From Ornithinibacter aureus (lineage in GTDB: Bacteria > Actinomycetota > Actinomycetes > Actinomycetales > Dermatophilaceae): a stretch of DNA of 64,000 nt. This document shows positions 41,358 through 50,938 of this stretch, one piece after another. The stretch is taken from assembly GCF_009858245.1 (NCBI RefSeq), contig NZ_VMSB01000001.1:2981623-3045622 (forward strand). Direction: 5' to 3'. The first letter of the stretch is position 1, and each line of letters starts with the position of its first letter. The notes under the pieces were generated by a model, which was given only the letters and a program-made list of their open reading frames with translations, ran no database searches and was not told the DNA's origin. The position numbers and the translations under genes were made by a program.

Positions 41358-41795
41358 GTGTATCCCATGACAGCACTGCACTTCGCCGTGAGCTGGGGCG
41401 ACTCCCAGAACACCTCGAGCTTCTCCGAGGTCAGCGGCCTGACGGTCGAGGCCGAGGTCGTCGAGTACCGCGGCGGGGCCGACCCCCAGCTCAGCACCCG
41501 CAAGATGCCGGGGCTGAAGAAGTTCTCCAACGTCACCCTCAAGCGGGGCATCGCCCCCGCCGAGGCGGGCAACGGGCTCTTCGACTGGTACAACTCCATC
41601 GCCGCCGGCACCGTGGCGCGGCGCTCGGTCACCGTGAGCCTGCTCAACGAGGAGCGCAACCCGGTGATGACCTGGAAGATCAAGGAGGCCTGGCCGGTCA
41701 AGATCGAGGGCCCCAGCCTGAAGTCCACCGGCACCGACGTCGCCATCGAGTCGGTCGAGTTCGCCTGTGAGGGCATCGAGGTCGAGGTGGCCTGA
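41358..41795 (+). CDS. eCIS inner tube protein (gp19 family, Pvc1-like)
   Basis: A 145-residue tube protein of the T4 gp19/Hcp-like fold: LHFAVSWGDSQNTSSFSEVS, GLTVEAEVVEYRGG, KKFSNVTLKRGI and NPVMTWKIKEAWPVKIEGPS are the family's regular segments. Stacked hexamers form the rigid tube inside the sheath. The start may be GTG 41358 (ribosome site AGAAGGAG) or ATG 41367. It lies 16 bp after the sheath gene. Confidence 0.95.
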   Translation: MYPMTALHFAVSWGDSQNTSSFSEVSGLTVEAEVVEYRGGADPQLSTRKMPGLKKFSNVTLKRGIAPAEAGNGLFDWYNSIAAGTVARRSVTVSLLNEERNPVMTWKIKEAWPVKIEGPSLKSTGTDVAIESVEFACEGIEVEVA

Positions 41796-41799
41796 GCCG

Positions 41800-42264
41800 A
41801 TGCTTCCCGACACCTCGCCCGCGGTCCTGCCGTTCACGACGGCTCGCTTCGTGCTGGCCATCGACGGTCTGCGCTCGGTGAGCTTCAGCAAGTGCGCGGG
41901 ACTCGCGGGTGAGGTGTCGGTCGAGGAGTACCAGGAAGGTGGCGAGAACCGGTTCGCGCACCGCTTCCCGAGCCGGGCCTCGTACCCGAACCTCGTGCTC
42001 ACCCAGGGGGTCGGGCCCACCCGTGAGCTCTGGGACTGGTTCGCCGAGTTCCACGTCACCGGTCTCGTGGCCCCCCGCGACGGCACGGTCAGCCTGCTGT
42101 CGACGGTCGACGGCTCCCTCGTGCCGGTGCGGGTGTGGTCCTTCACCCGCGGCTGGCCGGCCAAGCTGACCGGCCCGGACCTCGACGCGCAGGCCAGCGC
42201 GGTCGGGGTCGAGTCGCTCGAGATCGCCCACCACGGGCTCGAGCTGCGATCGGTGGTGGCGTGA
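41800..42264 (+). CDS. eCIS tube/baseplate tube protein (gp19 family, Pvc5-like)
   Basis: A 154-residue second gp19-family protein: FVLAIDGLRSVSFSKCAGLA, GEVSVEEYQEGGENRF, YPNLVLTQGVGPTRELWDWF. In PVC-type particles the second tube paralog sits between spike and tube as the initiating layer, which is the likely role here. The start is ATG 41800. Its stop shares a base with the following ATG (TGATG). Confidence 0.93.
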   Translation: MLPDTSPAVLPFTTARFVLAIDGLRSVSFSKCAGLAGEVSVEEYQEGGENRFAHRFPSRASYPNLVLTQGVGPTRELWDWFAEFHVTGLVAPRDGTVSLLSTVDGSLVPVRVWSFTRGWPAKLTGPDLDAQASAVGVESLEIAHHGLELRSVVA

Positions 42265-42440
42265 TGGCCGTCGTCATCGGCGAGGTGGTCACCGAGACGG
42301 TGGTGGCGCAGACCGCAGCCGCCGGCGAGAGCGCGAGCGCACCGGCATCCGCGTTCGTCGACGACGCGCAGGTCGAGCTCGTCGTGCGGCGGGCCACCGA
42401 GCGGGTCCTGGAGACGCTGCGGCGGGAGTGGGACCGATGA
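42264..42440 (+). CDS. Small DUF5908-like eCIS protein (Pvc6-like position)
   Basis: A 58-residue acidic protein: a beta start MAVVIGEVVTETVVAQ, a flexible Ala/Ser/Glu middle and a C-terminal helix VELVVRRATERVLETLRREW. Size, layout and position between the second tube gene and the LysM gene match DUF5908 proteins of eCIS loci. Its start overlaps the previous stop and its stop overlaps the next ATG. Confidence 0.8.
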   Translation: MAVVIGEVVTETVVAQTAAAGESASAPASAFVDDAQVELVVRRATERVLETLRREWDR

Positions 42441-43123
42441 GCGCCACCGCGACGGCCCTGACGAAGCTGACCATCGACGCGTACGCCGACCTCGAGTTCC
42501 GAACGCCGGCCGGCATCAGCTGGACCGCCCTGCTCAACCCCACCGAGCTCGCCTTCAGCCGCAAGAACCGCTACGAGGCGACCCAGTCGGCCGGGACGTC
42601 GGCACCCCAGCAGTCGTTCTCGGGCGGTGAGCCCGACCAGGTCTCCATCGACCTGCTGCTCGACGGCACGGGCGTCGTCGGTAACCCCGGCAGCATCGGC
42701 CCGACCCTCGACAAGCTCGTCGGGTTGACGACCTTCCAGGGCGACACCCACCAGCCGTACTACGTGCACGCGCACTGGGGCCGGTTCAGCTTCCGCGGGA
42801 TCCTCACCCAGGTCGACGTCACCTACACGCTGTTCGACCGTGCGGGGGAACCGCTGCGGGCCACCGTGAAGCTCGCCCTGAAGGAGGCGCTCTCGCCGCA
42901 GGAGGTGCAGGCCCAGGACCGACCCGAGTCGCCCGACCTGTTCCAGACGTGGCTCGTGCGTGACGGCGAGCGGCTCGATGCCATCGCCCACCGGGTCTAC
43001 GGCGACGCGCGGTACTGGCGCCCGCTCGCGGCGGCCAACCACCTGACCAACCCGCGCTTCCTGCGGCCCGGCACCGTGCTCGTGCTGCCGCCGGTCGCGA
43101 CCCGCACCGGGGGCCGGCGATGA
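42437..43123 (+). CDS. LysM-containing baseplate hub protein (Pvc7-like)
   Basis: A 228-residue protein. The N-terminal part (FRTPAGISWTALLNPTELAF, YVHAHWGRFSFRGILTQVDV) is the tail-hub/gp53-like domain that holds tube proteins; the C-terminus (about 175-222, ERLDAIAHRVYGDARYWRPL, NPRFLRPGTVLVLPP) is a LysM-like module. In Afp/PVC this protein glues spike, tube and baseplate wedges together. Coupled to the DUF5908-like gene by ATGA. Confidence 0.9.
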   Translation: MSATATALTKLTIDAYADLEFRTPAGISWTALLNPTELAFSRKNRYEATQSAGTSAPQQSFSGGEPDQVSIDLLLDGTGVVGNPGSIGPTLDKLVGLTTFQGDTHQPYYVHAHWGRFSFRGILTQVDVTYTLFDRAGEPLRATVKLALKEALSPQEVQAQDRPESPDLFQTWLVRDGERLDAIAHRVYGDARYWRPLAAANHLTNPRFLRPGTVLVLPPVATRTGGRR

Positions 43124-43139
43124 CCGGGGGAGGCCGACG

Positions 43140-44879
43140 ATGAGCCCCAGCCAGCAGGCCCAGCCGGATCGGCCCGAGGTCGAGATCACCGTCGACGACG
43201 CGGCCCTCGAGCCGCTCGTCGAGGCCGACGTCATCGAGGTCGACGTCCACGAGGAGGTCGGCAGGCACGGGCGCTGCACCCTGCTCGTCCAGAACTGGGA
43301 CGCCGACCTGCGCGCGGTCCGCCACAGCGACGACGGCCCGTTCGTCCCCGGTGCCGCGATCGGGGTGTCGCTGGGCTACCACGCCGCGCTCAAGCCCGTC
43401 TTCGAGGGCGTCGTCACGGCCCTGACCGCCCACTTCTCCGGCGGCCGCCCCGTGCTGCGGGTCGAGGCGCGCAGCCGTTCGATCCTGCTGGCCCACCCGC
43501 CCCGCTCGCGCGTGCTCGCCGACGTGTCCGACGCGGACGTCGCCTCGGCCGTGGCCGCCGACTACGACCTCACCACCGACGCCGAGGTCGGGGTCACCCG
43601 CGACGCGGTCGTCTCCGACCGGGTCAGCGACTGGGACTTCCTGCTCGCGCGGGCGCGCCGGCTCGGCTGGGTGCTCTACGTGCGCGGCACCACCCTGGTC
43701 ATGCGCCCCCCGGCCACACCTGCGAACCCGCCCGAGTTCGAGTACACCCGATCCCTCGTCGAGCTGCACCTCACCGACGACCTGACCCGGGCCATCGACA
43801 CGGCGACCGGCGTCGGCTGGGACCCGGCTGCCCTCGAGACGGTGGAGTCCGAGCAGTCGTCCAGCGCGGCCGCGATCGACACCGGTGACCGCAGCGACCA
43901 CGCCGCCGCCGTCGGGAAGACGTCCTGGCCGTTGCGCTCGGCCCGCGACGAGAGCGCCGCCGAGACCGCCGCCGACGCGGCCGATGCCCGAGCGGTGGGT
44001 CGCCAACGTGATGCCGCCCTGGCCCACCTGCACGGCCGCGGGGTCGTCCTCGGTGACCCGACCCTTCGCTGTGACTCCTGGGTGACCCTCTCCGGGGTCG
44101 GCACCCGCATGTCCGGGCCGCACTACCTCACGGCCGTGCGCCACCACCTGTCGGCGCAGGGGTACCGCACCGAGGTGCAGGTCGGCCGGCCACCCGCCCT
44201 CGTGCCACCCCCGGCCCTCCCCGGTGTCGCGCCGCGCGAGGGCGGGCTCACCATCGGGCTGGTCGACTCCCTCGACGACCCGCTGAAGACGCTGCGGGTG
44301 CGCGTGCGGATGCCGTGGCGCACCGACGGAGGGACCGGCGTGTGGGCGCGCCTCGCCACCCTCGACGCGGGTGACGGCCGCGGCACCGTCGTCGTGCCGA
44401 ACGTCGGCGCCGAGGTCGTCGTCGGGTTCATCGACGGTGAGGGGGCCGCGCCCGTCGTGCTGGGGCAGCTCTTCAGCGGCGCAGCCAAGCCCCCCGAGGA
44501 CATCGACCCCGACGCGAACACCCTGCGCGTGCTCGTCACCCCCGGCGGCCACCGGCTGGCCTTCGACGACGGCGACGCCCCGAGCATCACGCTCACCTCG
44601 GGCAAGGGCCACGAGGTGCTCATCGACGACCAGGACGGCCGGATCGCCCTCACCCACAAGGACTCCGGCAACGCGCTCGAGGTGTCCGCGGACGGCATCA
44701 CCATCACCGCCGCCCAGGGGGACATCACCCTCACGGCCTCCTCGGGAACGGTCGGCATCGACGCGATGACCTTCGAGGCCAAGGCCACCGCCCCCTCGAA
44801 GCTCGAGAGCTCCGCGACCTTCGACCTCACGGCATCCGGCCCCCTCGGGCTCAAGGGTGCCCTCGTGACCATCAACTAG
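43140..44879 (+). CDS. VgrG-like spike protein (Pvc8-like)
   Basis: A 579-residue spike: N-terminal gp27-like ring domains (about 1-230; VEVDVHEEVGRHGRCTLLVQ, VSDRVSDWDFLLARARRLGW), an OB-fold/gp5-like part (about 365-430; GLVDSLDDPLKTLRVRVRMP, WARLATLDAGDGRGTVVVPN, GAEVVVGFIDG), and a C-terminal triple beta-helix with short repeats (SITLTSGKGHEVLIDDQDG, GITITAAQGDITLTASSGT). A trimer forms the puncturing needle that receives the PAAR tip encoded next. Confidence 0.93.
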   Translation: MSPSQQAQPDRPEVEITVDDAALEPLVEADVIEVDVHEEVGRHGRCTLLVQNWDADLRAVRHSDDGPFVPGAAIGVSLGYHAALKPVFEGVVTALTAHFSGGRPVLRVEARSRSILLAHPPRSRVLADVSDADVASAVAADYDLTTDAEVGVTRDAVVSDRVSDWDFLLARARRLGWVLYVRGTTLVMRPPATPANPPEFEYTRSLVELHLTDDLTRAIDTATGVGWDPAALETVESEQSSSAAAIDTGDRSDHAAAVGKTSWPLRSARDESAAETAADAADARAVGRQRDAALAHLHGRGVVLGDPTLRCDSWVTLSGVGTRMSGPHYLTAVRHHLSAQGYRTEVQVGRPPALVPPPALPGVAPREGGLTIGLVDSLDDPLKTLRVRVRMPWRTDGGTGVWARLATLDAGDGRGTVVVPNVGAEVVVGFIDGEGAAPVVLGQLFSGAAKPPEDIDPDANTLRVLVTPGGHRLAFDDGDAPSITLTSGKGHEVLIDDQDGRIALTHKDSGNALEVSADGITITAAQGDITLTASSGTVGIDAMTFEAKATAPSKLESSATFDLTASGPLGLKGALVTIN

Positions 44880-44888
44880 GAGGACGAC

Positions 44889-45167
44889 GTGCCAGCCGCA
44901 GCCCGGGTGGGGGACCAGAGCATCCACGGCGGAACCGTGGTCGGCCCCGGTGTGCCCACCGTCGTCATCGGGGGGATGCCGGCCGCCGTCGTCGGCGACA
45001 TGCACGCCTGCGTCATCCCCTCACCACCCCCGCACCCGCCGTCGACCCCGTTCGTCGCCGGGTCGGCCACGGTCCTGATCCAGGGCAGGCCCGCCCTGCG
45101 CGCCGGTGACAGCTGCGCGTGCGGTGCCTCGGTCGCGGTGGGCATGCCGACGGTGGTGCTCGGATGA
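44889..45167 (+). CDS. PAAR-domain spike tip (Pvc10-like)
   Basis: A 92-residue PAAR protein: MPAAARVGDQSIHGGTVVGP, VVIGGMPAAVVGDMHAC with the Asp-Met-His metal motif, and a second ALRAGDSCACGASVAVG with cysteines and VGMPTVVLG at the end. It would bind a metal ion and cap the VgrG-like spike. It starts 9 bp after the spike gene, and its stop overlaps the next ATG. Confidence 0.93.
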   Translation: MPAAARVGDQSIHGGTVVGPGVPTVVIGGMPAAVVGDMHACVIPSPPPHPPSTPFVAGSATVLIQGRPALRAGDSCACGASVAVGMPTVVLG

Positions 45168-45598
45168 GCACGAACGACTACCCCCAGGTGGGCACCGGGT
45201 GGGCCTTCCCCCCGTCGTGGGGGCCCGTCGACGACGAGCCCGGCTCCCCGCCGACCCCGGCCCGCCTGCGCACCAACGACGGCTACGACCACGTCATCGA
45301 CGCCCTCGAACTGCACGTGCGGACCCTGATCGGCAGCCGGGTCATGCGCCCGGAGTTCGGGGCGGATGCCGATCGCTACGTCTTCGAGCCACGCACGCCG
45401 GCCGTGTGCCACCGCCTCGCTGACGACGTGCGCCGCGCCCTGGTCGTGGGGGAGCCGCGGGTCATCGTCGACCGGGTGCACGCGGAGCCCGCGGGGGCCG
45501 CGCAGGAGCGGATCGACGTGACGGTGGACTTCCGGATCGACCGGCACCGTCGCACCGAGTCCCTCGTGATCCCGTACTACGCCGGGGGGCAGCCATGA
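45164..45598 (+). CDS. gp25-like baseplate wedge protein (Pvc9-like)
   Basis: A 144-residue GPW/gp25 protein: HVIDALELHVRTLIGSRVMR, PEFGADADRYVFEP and VIVDRVHAEPAGAAQ, the standard fold that nucleates sheath assembly at the baseplate. The ATG 45164 overlaps the PAAR stop. It is preceded by a Pro-rich 40-residue N-terminal stretch (GTGWAFPPSWGPVDDEPGSP) that is common in this family. Confidence 0.93.
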   Translation: MSTNDYPQVGTGWAFPPSWGPVDDEPGSPPTPARLRTNDGYDHVIDALELHVRTLIGSRVMRPEFGADADRYVFEPRTPAVCHRLADDVRRALVVGEPRVIVDRVHAEPAGAAQERIDVTVDFRIDRHRRTESLVIPYYAGGQP

Positions 45599-48396
45599 CG
45601 CGCACTCGTGCCGAGGTGCTCGCGGCGATGGCGGATGCCGCCCGGCTGGCTGCGTACGACGGTGATCTCTCGTGGCGCGACGCGCTGTTCGAGGCCGGCC
45701 CGGACGGACAGGAGTTGTCGCTCCCCACCGACCCCGACCGGGTGCTGCTCGCGGCGCTGGCCGACGAGGTCACCCAGGTCGACGCCCATGCCGCGACCCT
45801 GCCCGGGCGGCTGCACGTGGCGTGGCTGGAGGAGGTGCTCGGGGTGCCGAGGTTGCCCGTGGTGCCCGACCGCGTGGTCGCCCGGGTGACGGTGGACCCG
45901 AAGACGGCCCCGGCGGTCGTCCCGGTCGGCACCGTGCTGCGCGGAGGCAAGGACGCCGTGGGGGACGAGCGGCGCTACCGCACCCTGGACGCCCTCACCG
46001 CGCACGGGGCCACGGTGGCCGGGGTGCGGGTGCTCGTGCCCGGCGGGCCGGCCAGCGGCACCCCCGGCGTGGCCCTGGCCGCACCCGACTTCCCGATCGC
46101 CCCGCCGACCACGCCCGAGGAGGCGCTGGTGGCGCCCCCGGCCGGGCACCGGGTGCGCATCCACTCCGGGGCGCTGGCCTTCTCGGGGGGCGACCTGACG
46201 GTGGCCATCACGTTCGTCGGCGCGGGTGACGTGAGCGCCCTGCGCGCGGGCTCGTCGTGGCACTGGCCGCTGCCCGACGGCACGCTGTCGTCCGGCACCC
46301 TCGGCGGCGGCAGCACCCCGGGGGTCGTGACCGTCGCCATGACCGGGGGCTGCGTCGACCCGGACGGGGGCGACCCGTGGATCGAGTGCGTCATCGACCC
46401 GCGCACCCCCGTCCCCGAGGGACTGCGCTTCACCGAGGTGCAGGTGGCCGTCACCGCCCGCGCCGGGGTGGCACCGGATGCCGCGTTCGCGAACGACGGT
46501 CGGGTGGACCTCGCGAAGGAGTTCGAGCCGTTCCTCGCCACCGCCCGGGCGGGGGACGCCTTCTTCGTGCGAAGCGACGAGGCGTTCGCCAAGAGCCTGG
46601 CCACCCTCAGCATCACCGTCAGCACCGCCGTCGCGGCCTCCGGCGGGGTCCCCTCGTGGGACCGCGTCATCCACCTGCTCGCCGAGCAGCCGGCTCTGCG
46701 GACACTGCCTCGCCGGTACGTCACCGATCGGTCCGGGGCCGACGACACCCCCGTGCGGGTGATGAGGAAGGCGTCGTCGGCCGAGGTGGAGCAGGCCGGT
46801 TGGCTGGGCAGGATCGACGCCGGGTTCGAGGTCGGCGACCTGTGGGCCGACCCGGCCCCCGCGACCTCGGCCCGCCTGGAGTGGCAGCGACTCGCCGCGT
46901 CCGGGTGGCACGAGTTCGCGCACCGCTCGACCTTCGGCGGCGTGACCAACGCCGTCGTCGCGGCCGGCGCCCCGGCATCCCTGCCGTCGGCCGTCGCCGG
47001 CCAGCCCGGCCACTACGTGCGCGCCTACCTCGCCTCGGGCGACTTCGGGTGGAGCGACTACCTCCAACAGGTGTCGTCGTTCGCGACCATCGCCGTGCGC
47101 ACGCCCGACGCCGTGCCCGCGATGCCGACCGCTCCGGTCGCCGCGAAGTACCACCAGCTGACCCTGTCGTACACGACGACCCCGGTCGCGGCGACGCGCG
47201 TCGAGGCGTGGTCGGGGTGGCGGCACACCGTGCGGTCCTCCGGCGAGTTCGCCCCGTTCCGGCGCGCCGTCGACGACCTCGGGCACTGCGGCATGGTCGC
47301 CGTGGGTCTCGAGGTGCCCGAGTCGGTGACCGGGTCGACGGTGTCGATCCACCTCGTGCTCGACTCCGCGGCGCCGTGCGGCTCGACCGCCCCGCTCACC
47401 GCCCACTGGCAGTGGTGGGACGGCACCACCTGGCAGGCGCTCGCCGTCTCCGACGGCACCCACGGCCTGCGCGAGGCCGGGCTGGTGCGGTTCGTCGCGC
47501 CGCAGGGGTGGGCGACGGGCTGCTCCGACGTCACGGCATCCAGTGGGCGCTGGATCCGGTTCGTCACCGACCAACCGCGCCGCATCGGCGTGGTGCGCGA
47601 CGTCATCACGGATGCCGTGGTCGCCGAGTTCGTGTCGCGGGCCGCGGACCCGCAGCTCGACCCGAGCCCCGCGACGGCGCTGCCGCCCGGCACCATCAAG
47701 GGCACGCTCACCCCCGTCCCGGGCGTCACCAAGGTCACCAACGTGGCGTCGGTGCGCGGTCGCGGGCCCGAGGACGACCAGGCCTACGCGACGAGGGCAT
47801 CGGCCCTGGTGCGGCACCGCGGGCGCGCCCTCACCCCGTGGGACTACGAGCAGACGGTGACCCTGGCCTTCCCGGAGGTCGCCCTGCTGCGCTGCCTGCC
47901 GCACACCGACACCGACGGCAACCGGTCGCCCGGCACGGTCGGGCTCGTCGTCGTGCCGGACCGGCCCGAGAACCCACAGCCGCGGCCGAGCGTCAGCCTG
48001 GCCGGTCGCATCATCGACACGCTGCGGCCGGTCATGCCGCTCACCGCCTCGGTCGCGATCCTCTGCCCGGCGTACGTCCCCGTCTCCGTCCGGGCCTCGG
48101 TGCGGTTGCGTCGGGGGGTGGCGGCCTTGCAGGGGCGGGCCGCCGTCGAGGCGGCGCTGGAGTCGTTGCTGCACCCCACGCTCGCCGCCGAGCCCCGCTG
48201 GGGGCTGTCGCTGTACGCCTCGACGGTGGTGGCGGTGCTCGAGCGACTGACCGTCGTCGACGTCGTGCGCACCTTCGACCTGCGAGCCCAGCTGCCGTCG
48301 GGGCCGAGCCCGGTCGAGGTGGTCGAGGTCGACCCGTGCCGAGGGCTCTACTGCTCGACCGGCACCCACGAGATCGCCTGTGAGGAGCAGCTGTGA
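45595..48396 (+). CDS. Baseplate J/gp6-like wedge protein (Pvc11-like)
   Basis: A 933-residue baseplate protein. It begins MTRTRAEVLAAMADAARLAA and LSLPTDPDRVLLAALADEVT, and has the family's baseplate-J-like core at the C-terminus: GTIKGTLTPVPGVTKVTNVA, SVRGRGPEDDQAYATRASAL, PWDYEQTVTLAFPEVALLRC and RASVRLRRGVAALQGRAAVE. The middle half is an array of beta-rich inserted domains. In PVC-type particles this protein forms the wedge ring with Pvc12. The ATG overlaps the gp25 stop. Confidence 0.9.
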   Translation: MTRTRAEVLAAMADAARLAAYDGDLSWRDALFEAGPDGQELSLPTDPDRVLLAALADEVTQVDAHAATLPGRLHVAWLEEVLGVPRLPVVPDRVVARVTVDPKTAPAVVPVGTVLRGGKDAVGDERRYRTLDALTAHGATVAGVRVLVPGGPASGTPGVALAAPDFPIAPPTTPEEALVAPPAGHRVRIHSGALAFSGGDLTVAITFVGAGDVSALRAGSSWHWPLPDGTLSSGTLGGGSTPGVVTVAMTGGCVDPDGGDPWIECVIDPRTPVPEGLRFTEVQVAVTARAGVAPDAAFANDGRVDLAKEFEPFLATARAGDAFFVRSDEAFAKSLATLSITVSTAVAASGGVPSWDRVIHLLAEQPALRTLPRRYVTDRSGADDTPVRVMRKASSAEVEQAGWLGRIDAGFEVGDLWADPAPATSARLEWQRLAASGWHEFAHRSTFGGVTNAVVAAGAPASLPSAVAGQPGHYVRAYLASGDFGWSDYLQQVSSFATIAVRTPDAVPAMPTAPVAAKYHQLTLSYTTTPVAATRVEAWSGWRHTVRSSGEFAPFRRAVDDLGHCGMVAVGLEVPESVTGSTVSIHLVLDSAAPCGSTAPLTAHWQWWDGTTWQALAVSDGTHGLREAGLVRFVAPQGWATGCSDVTASSGRWIRFVTDQPRRIGVVRDVITDAVVAEFVSRAADPQLDPSPATALPPGTIKGTLTPVPGVTKVTNVASVRGRGPEDDQAYATRASALVRHRGRALTPWDYEQTVTLAFPEVALLRCLPHTDTDGNRSPGTVGLVVVPDRPENPQPRPSVSLAGRIIDTLRPVMPLTASVAILCPAYVPVSVRASVRLRRGVAALQGRAAVEAALESLLHPTLAAEPRWGLSLYASTVVAVLERLTVVDVVRTFDLRAQLPSGPSPVEVVEVDPCRGLYCSTGTHEIACEEQL

Positions 48397-50066
48397 GCAC
48401 CGAGCCGATCACCCTGACCGACCCCGCGGCACCGGATGCCGACTGGGACACCGTGCGTGAGCGCATCCTCGCCACCCTCGTCGCCGAGGCCGCGCCGGGG
48501 TGGACCGACCACAACGCCGCCGACCCCGGCATCACCCTCGCCGAGGCGGCCGCGTTCACCCTGGCCGACCTGCACCACCGGATCGCCACGACCGGGCTGG
48601 CCGACTGGCCCCTCGCGTGGTCGGCGTGGGAACCGCAGGGGCAACGCCACTGGGAGCACACCCTGCCAGCGGGTGACCCGGCCCGGCTCGCCGCGCTCGC
48701 CACCGCCCTGGCCGCAACCGCCGACGACCTCGAACCGCTGGTGCGGGCCTGCGCCAGCCGGGGTGAGGCGCTGGCCCTCGTCGGCAGCGCGCCGTGGGCC
48801 ACCCTCGTCCCGACGGCGGTGCGTCCCCCGCTGGTGGACGTGCTGCGCGGCGCGATGGTCCGCGAGGTCGCCCAACACCGGGCGGACACGGTGGCCGACG
48901 TCCTCGACGAGGCGATCGAGCGCAGCGGCAGCACCGCGACCCGGGCCGCGCAGGACGCCCTGGCCGTCGACCTCCTGGGCCACGACCTCCCCCTGTGGGT
49001 CACCGAGCGCGCGGCCCTGGTGCGGCGCGAACGTCGCCGCCGCGTGCGCGAGGCGGCGGCTGCCCTCGCAGCGCGCAGCCGCGCGGCCACCACCTCCGTG
49101 GAGCGGGCCGAGGTCGTCACGCTGCTGACCGACGACGGGCTGAGCGCCGACGAGGCGCTCATCGCGAGCGCCCTCGCCCCGATCCCCGCGGACCTGGTGC
49201 CCGAGGACCTCGAGGAGCGCGACGGGACCTCGAGGATCTGGCCGCCGCACGGCATCCAGGCCCTGACGTGCGAGCCGGTCACCGACCTCGACTACGCGCG
49301 GCGGGCGCGAACCCATTCCGGGGTGCGACGCGCGTGGGCCGTGCCGGGGCGCCTCGACGGCGTCGCCTGGCACGGGCTGGTGACCCCGTCGGCCGCCGAC
49401 CTGTCGGTCGGTGACCCCGCTGCGGCCTGGGCGATCGACCCGGATGCCGCGGCCGTCACCCTCGTCGTCGAGGCCGAGCGGCGACCGCGCGACGTCCCCA
49501 CGTTCCTGCGCGAGGTGCTGCGCGTCGCGATCGGCACCGAGTGCGGCAGCCCCTTCCCGCCGTGGCGCGACGACCTGGACGACGAGCAGCCCCACCGGGT
49601 CATCGGCGACGAGGTGGGTGCCGCCCTGCTCGCCGACGTCGAGGTGCAGGTGCGGGCGACCCTGGTCATCGGGGCCGGCAGCGACGGAGCCCGGGTGGTG
49701 CAGGCTGCCGCCGACGCGCTCGAGGCGTTCTTCACCGACGGGCGCACGGGCGTGACCGGCCTCGACGGCGAGGTCGCGTCCGTGACGGCTCCACCGCTCG
49801 TCGACGGGCCGTGGCCGCCGGCCCCGCAACCGGCCGGCGGCTGGGTGCCGGGCGACCCGATCCGGGTCAGCGAGGTCGTCGAGGTGCTCGCCGGCTGCCG
49901 TGACGTCCTCGGCATCCGCGACGTCCACCTGCGGCTGGCCGACGGGGGCGCGTGGACCACCGCCGCCGACGGGGAGCTGGCCATCCCCGCGGGGACCGTG
50001 CCGGTGCGGGTCGGCAACTGCTTCACCGTCGACATCTCGCGCAGCGGGGGGTGCGGCGATGCGTAG
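48393..50066 (+). CDS. Baseplate wedge protein (Pvc12-like)
   Basis: A 557-residue protein. GWTDHNAADPGITLAEAAAF followed by TLADLHHRIATTGL near the N-terminus is the common motif of baseplate-J/gp6-like wedge proteins of eCIS (usually 'DxxxxDPGxTLlE'). The centre is helical and Ala/Arg-rich; the C-terminal part (about 385-550) resembles a second wedge domain (PTFLREVLRVAIGTECGSPF, EVVEVLAGCRDVLGIRDVHL). It forms heterocomplexes with the Pvc11-like protein. The start overlaps the previous stop (GTGA). Confidence 0.85.
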   Translation: MSTEPITLTDPAAPDADWDTVRERILATLVAEAAPGWTDHNAADPGITLAEAAAFTLADLHHRIATTGLADWPLAWSAWEPQGQRHWEHTLPAGDPARLAALATALAATADDLEPLVRACASRGEALALVGSAPWATLVPTAVRPPLVDVLRGAMVREVAQHRADTVADVLDEAIERSGSTATRAAQDALAVDLLGHDLPLWVTERAALVRRERRRRVREAAAALAARSRAATTSVERAEVVTLLTDDGLSADEALIASALAPIPADLVPEDLEERDGTSRIWPPHGIQALTCEPVTDLDYARRARTHSGVRRAWAVPGRLDGVAWHGLVTPSAADLSVGDPAAAWAIDPDAAAVTLVVEAERRPRDVPTFLREVLRVAIGTECGSPFPPWRDDLDDEQPHRVIGDEVGAALLADVEVQVRATLVIGAGSDGARVVQAAADALEAFFTDGRTGVTGLDGEVASVTAPPLVDGPWPPAPQPAGGWVPGDPIRVSEVVEVLAGCRDVLGIRDVHLRLADGGAWTTAADGELAIPAGTVPVRVGNCFTVDISRSGGCGDA

Positions 50067-50919
50067 CCCCGACTTCACCGCGACCTCGGCCCTGTTGCCC
50101 CCCGTCTACCAGGAGCAGGCCGCGTCCTTCGCGCAGGTCGACGCCTACCTCGGGCTGGCCGACGAGCTCGCCCGGGCGCAGGTCGAGGCCCTCGAGGACC
50201 TCCTCGCGGTGACCGGCCCGGACGCCGCCCTGCGGTGGCCGACCCACCTGCCGCTCACGGCCGGCGCGCAGGCCCTCGTCGCCGACCTCACCGCGACCTA
50301 CGACGAGGTGGCCCGGTGGCTGTCCTTCACCGTGCCGTCGACGTGGCCGGTGGGGGCGCAGGGGGTGGTGGCCCGCCGTGACTTCCTCGCCAAGGCCACC
50401 CGGTTGTGGCGGCGGCGAGGCACGCCACGAGGGTTCATCGACTGGTTCACCCTCTACCACCGGCTATCCGTGACCACCGAGCGGCCGGTGCTCGTCGAGC
50501 ACTACAAGATCGCCGGCCCCGGCTTCGACCCCGACCCCTCGACCGCCACGCTGTTCGTGCCCGTCTCGGCCTCGGTGGCGACCTACGCGCAGCGGATCGG
50601 GGTCGCCCAGTTCGTGCGGTGGTACGCCCCGGCCCACCTCGACATCCGGGTGTGCTTCGTGCGGCCCGACGTCTTCGACACCTTCGCCGTCTTCGCCGAC
50701 CCGGCGGTGCTGGCCGACACCAGCAGCGCCGGGCTCGCCACGTACGAGAGCGACCTCAAGGCGCAGGCGAAGCTGCTGCGCGAACTGCTGTGTTCGGTGG
50801 TGTCCGTCGTCTCGCACGCCGACGGCATCCACCTCTACGGCTGCCCGGCCGAGCGCCCGCCGGTCGCCGAACGCGACATCGACCACCTGGGGATCGGCGC
50901 GCTCCCCACCGACGACTAG
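50059..50919 (+). CDS. Tail protein I-like baseplate protein
   Basis: A 286-residue protein with the phage P2 gpI-like layout: ATSALLPPVYQEQAASFAQV at the start, WLSFTVPSTWPVGAQGVVAR, LAKATRLWRRRGTPRGFIDW and the LYHRLSVTTERPVLVEHY segment, the last being the diagnostic 'RRRGTxxGL' region. It is common in actinobacterial eCIS clusters but absent from canonical PVC loci. It overlaps the previous gene by 8 bp. Confidence 0.85.
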   Translation: MRSPDFTATSALLPPVYQEQAASFAQVDAYLGLADELARAQVEALEDLLAVTGPDAALRWPTHLPLTAGAQALVADLTATYDEVARWLSFTVPSTWPVGAQGVVARRDFLAKATRLWRRRGTPRGFIDWFTLYHRLSVTTERPVLVEHYKIAGPGFDPDPSTATLFVPVSASVATYAQRIGVAQFVRWYAPAHLDIRVCFVRPDVFDTFAVFADPAVLADTSSAGLATYESDLKAQAKLLRELLCSVVSVVSHADGIHLYGCPAERPPVAERDIDHLGIGALPTDD

Positions 50920-50938
50920 GGCGGAAGGCGATCACACC

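Noticed and set aside
45577-48369. A 930-codon open frame on the minus strand opposite the Pvc11-like gene, and similar long antisense frames opposite sheath, spike and the 1659-residue gene
   Set aside because: In DNA this GC-rich, antisense frames in register with third-position G/C are rarely interrupted. The translations are Arg/Gly/His/Asp-rich with no family resemblance, while the plus-strand frames carry clear domains and operon overlaps.
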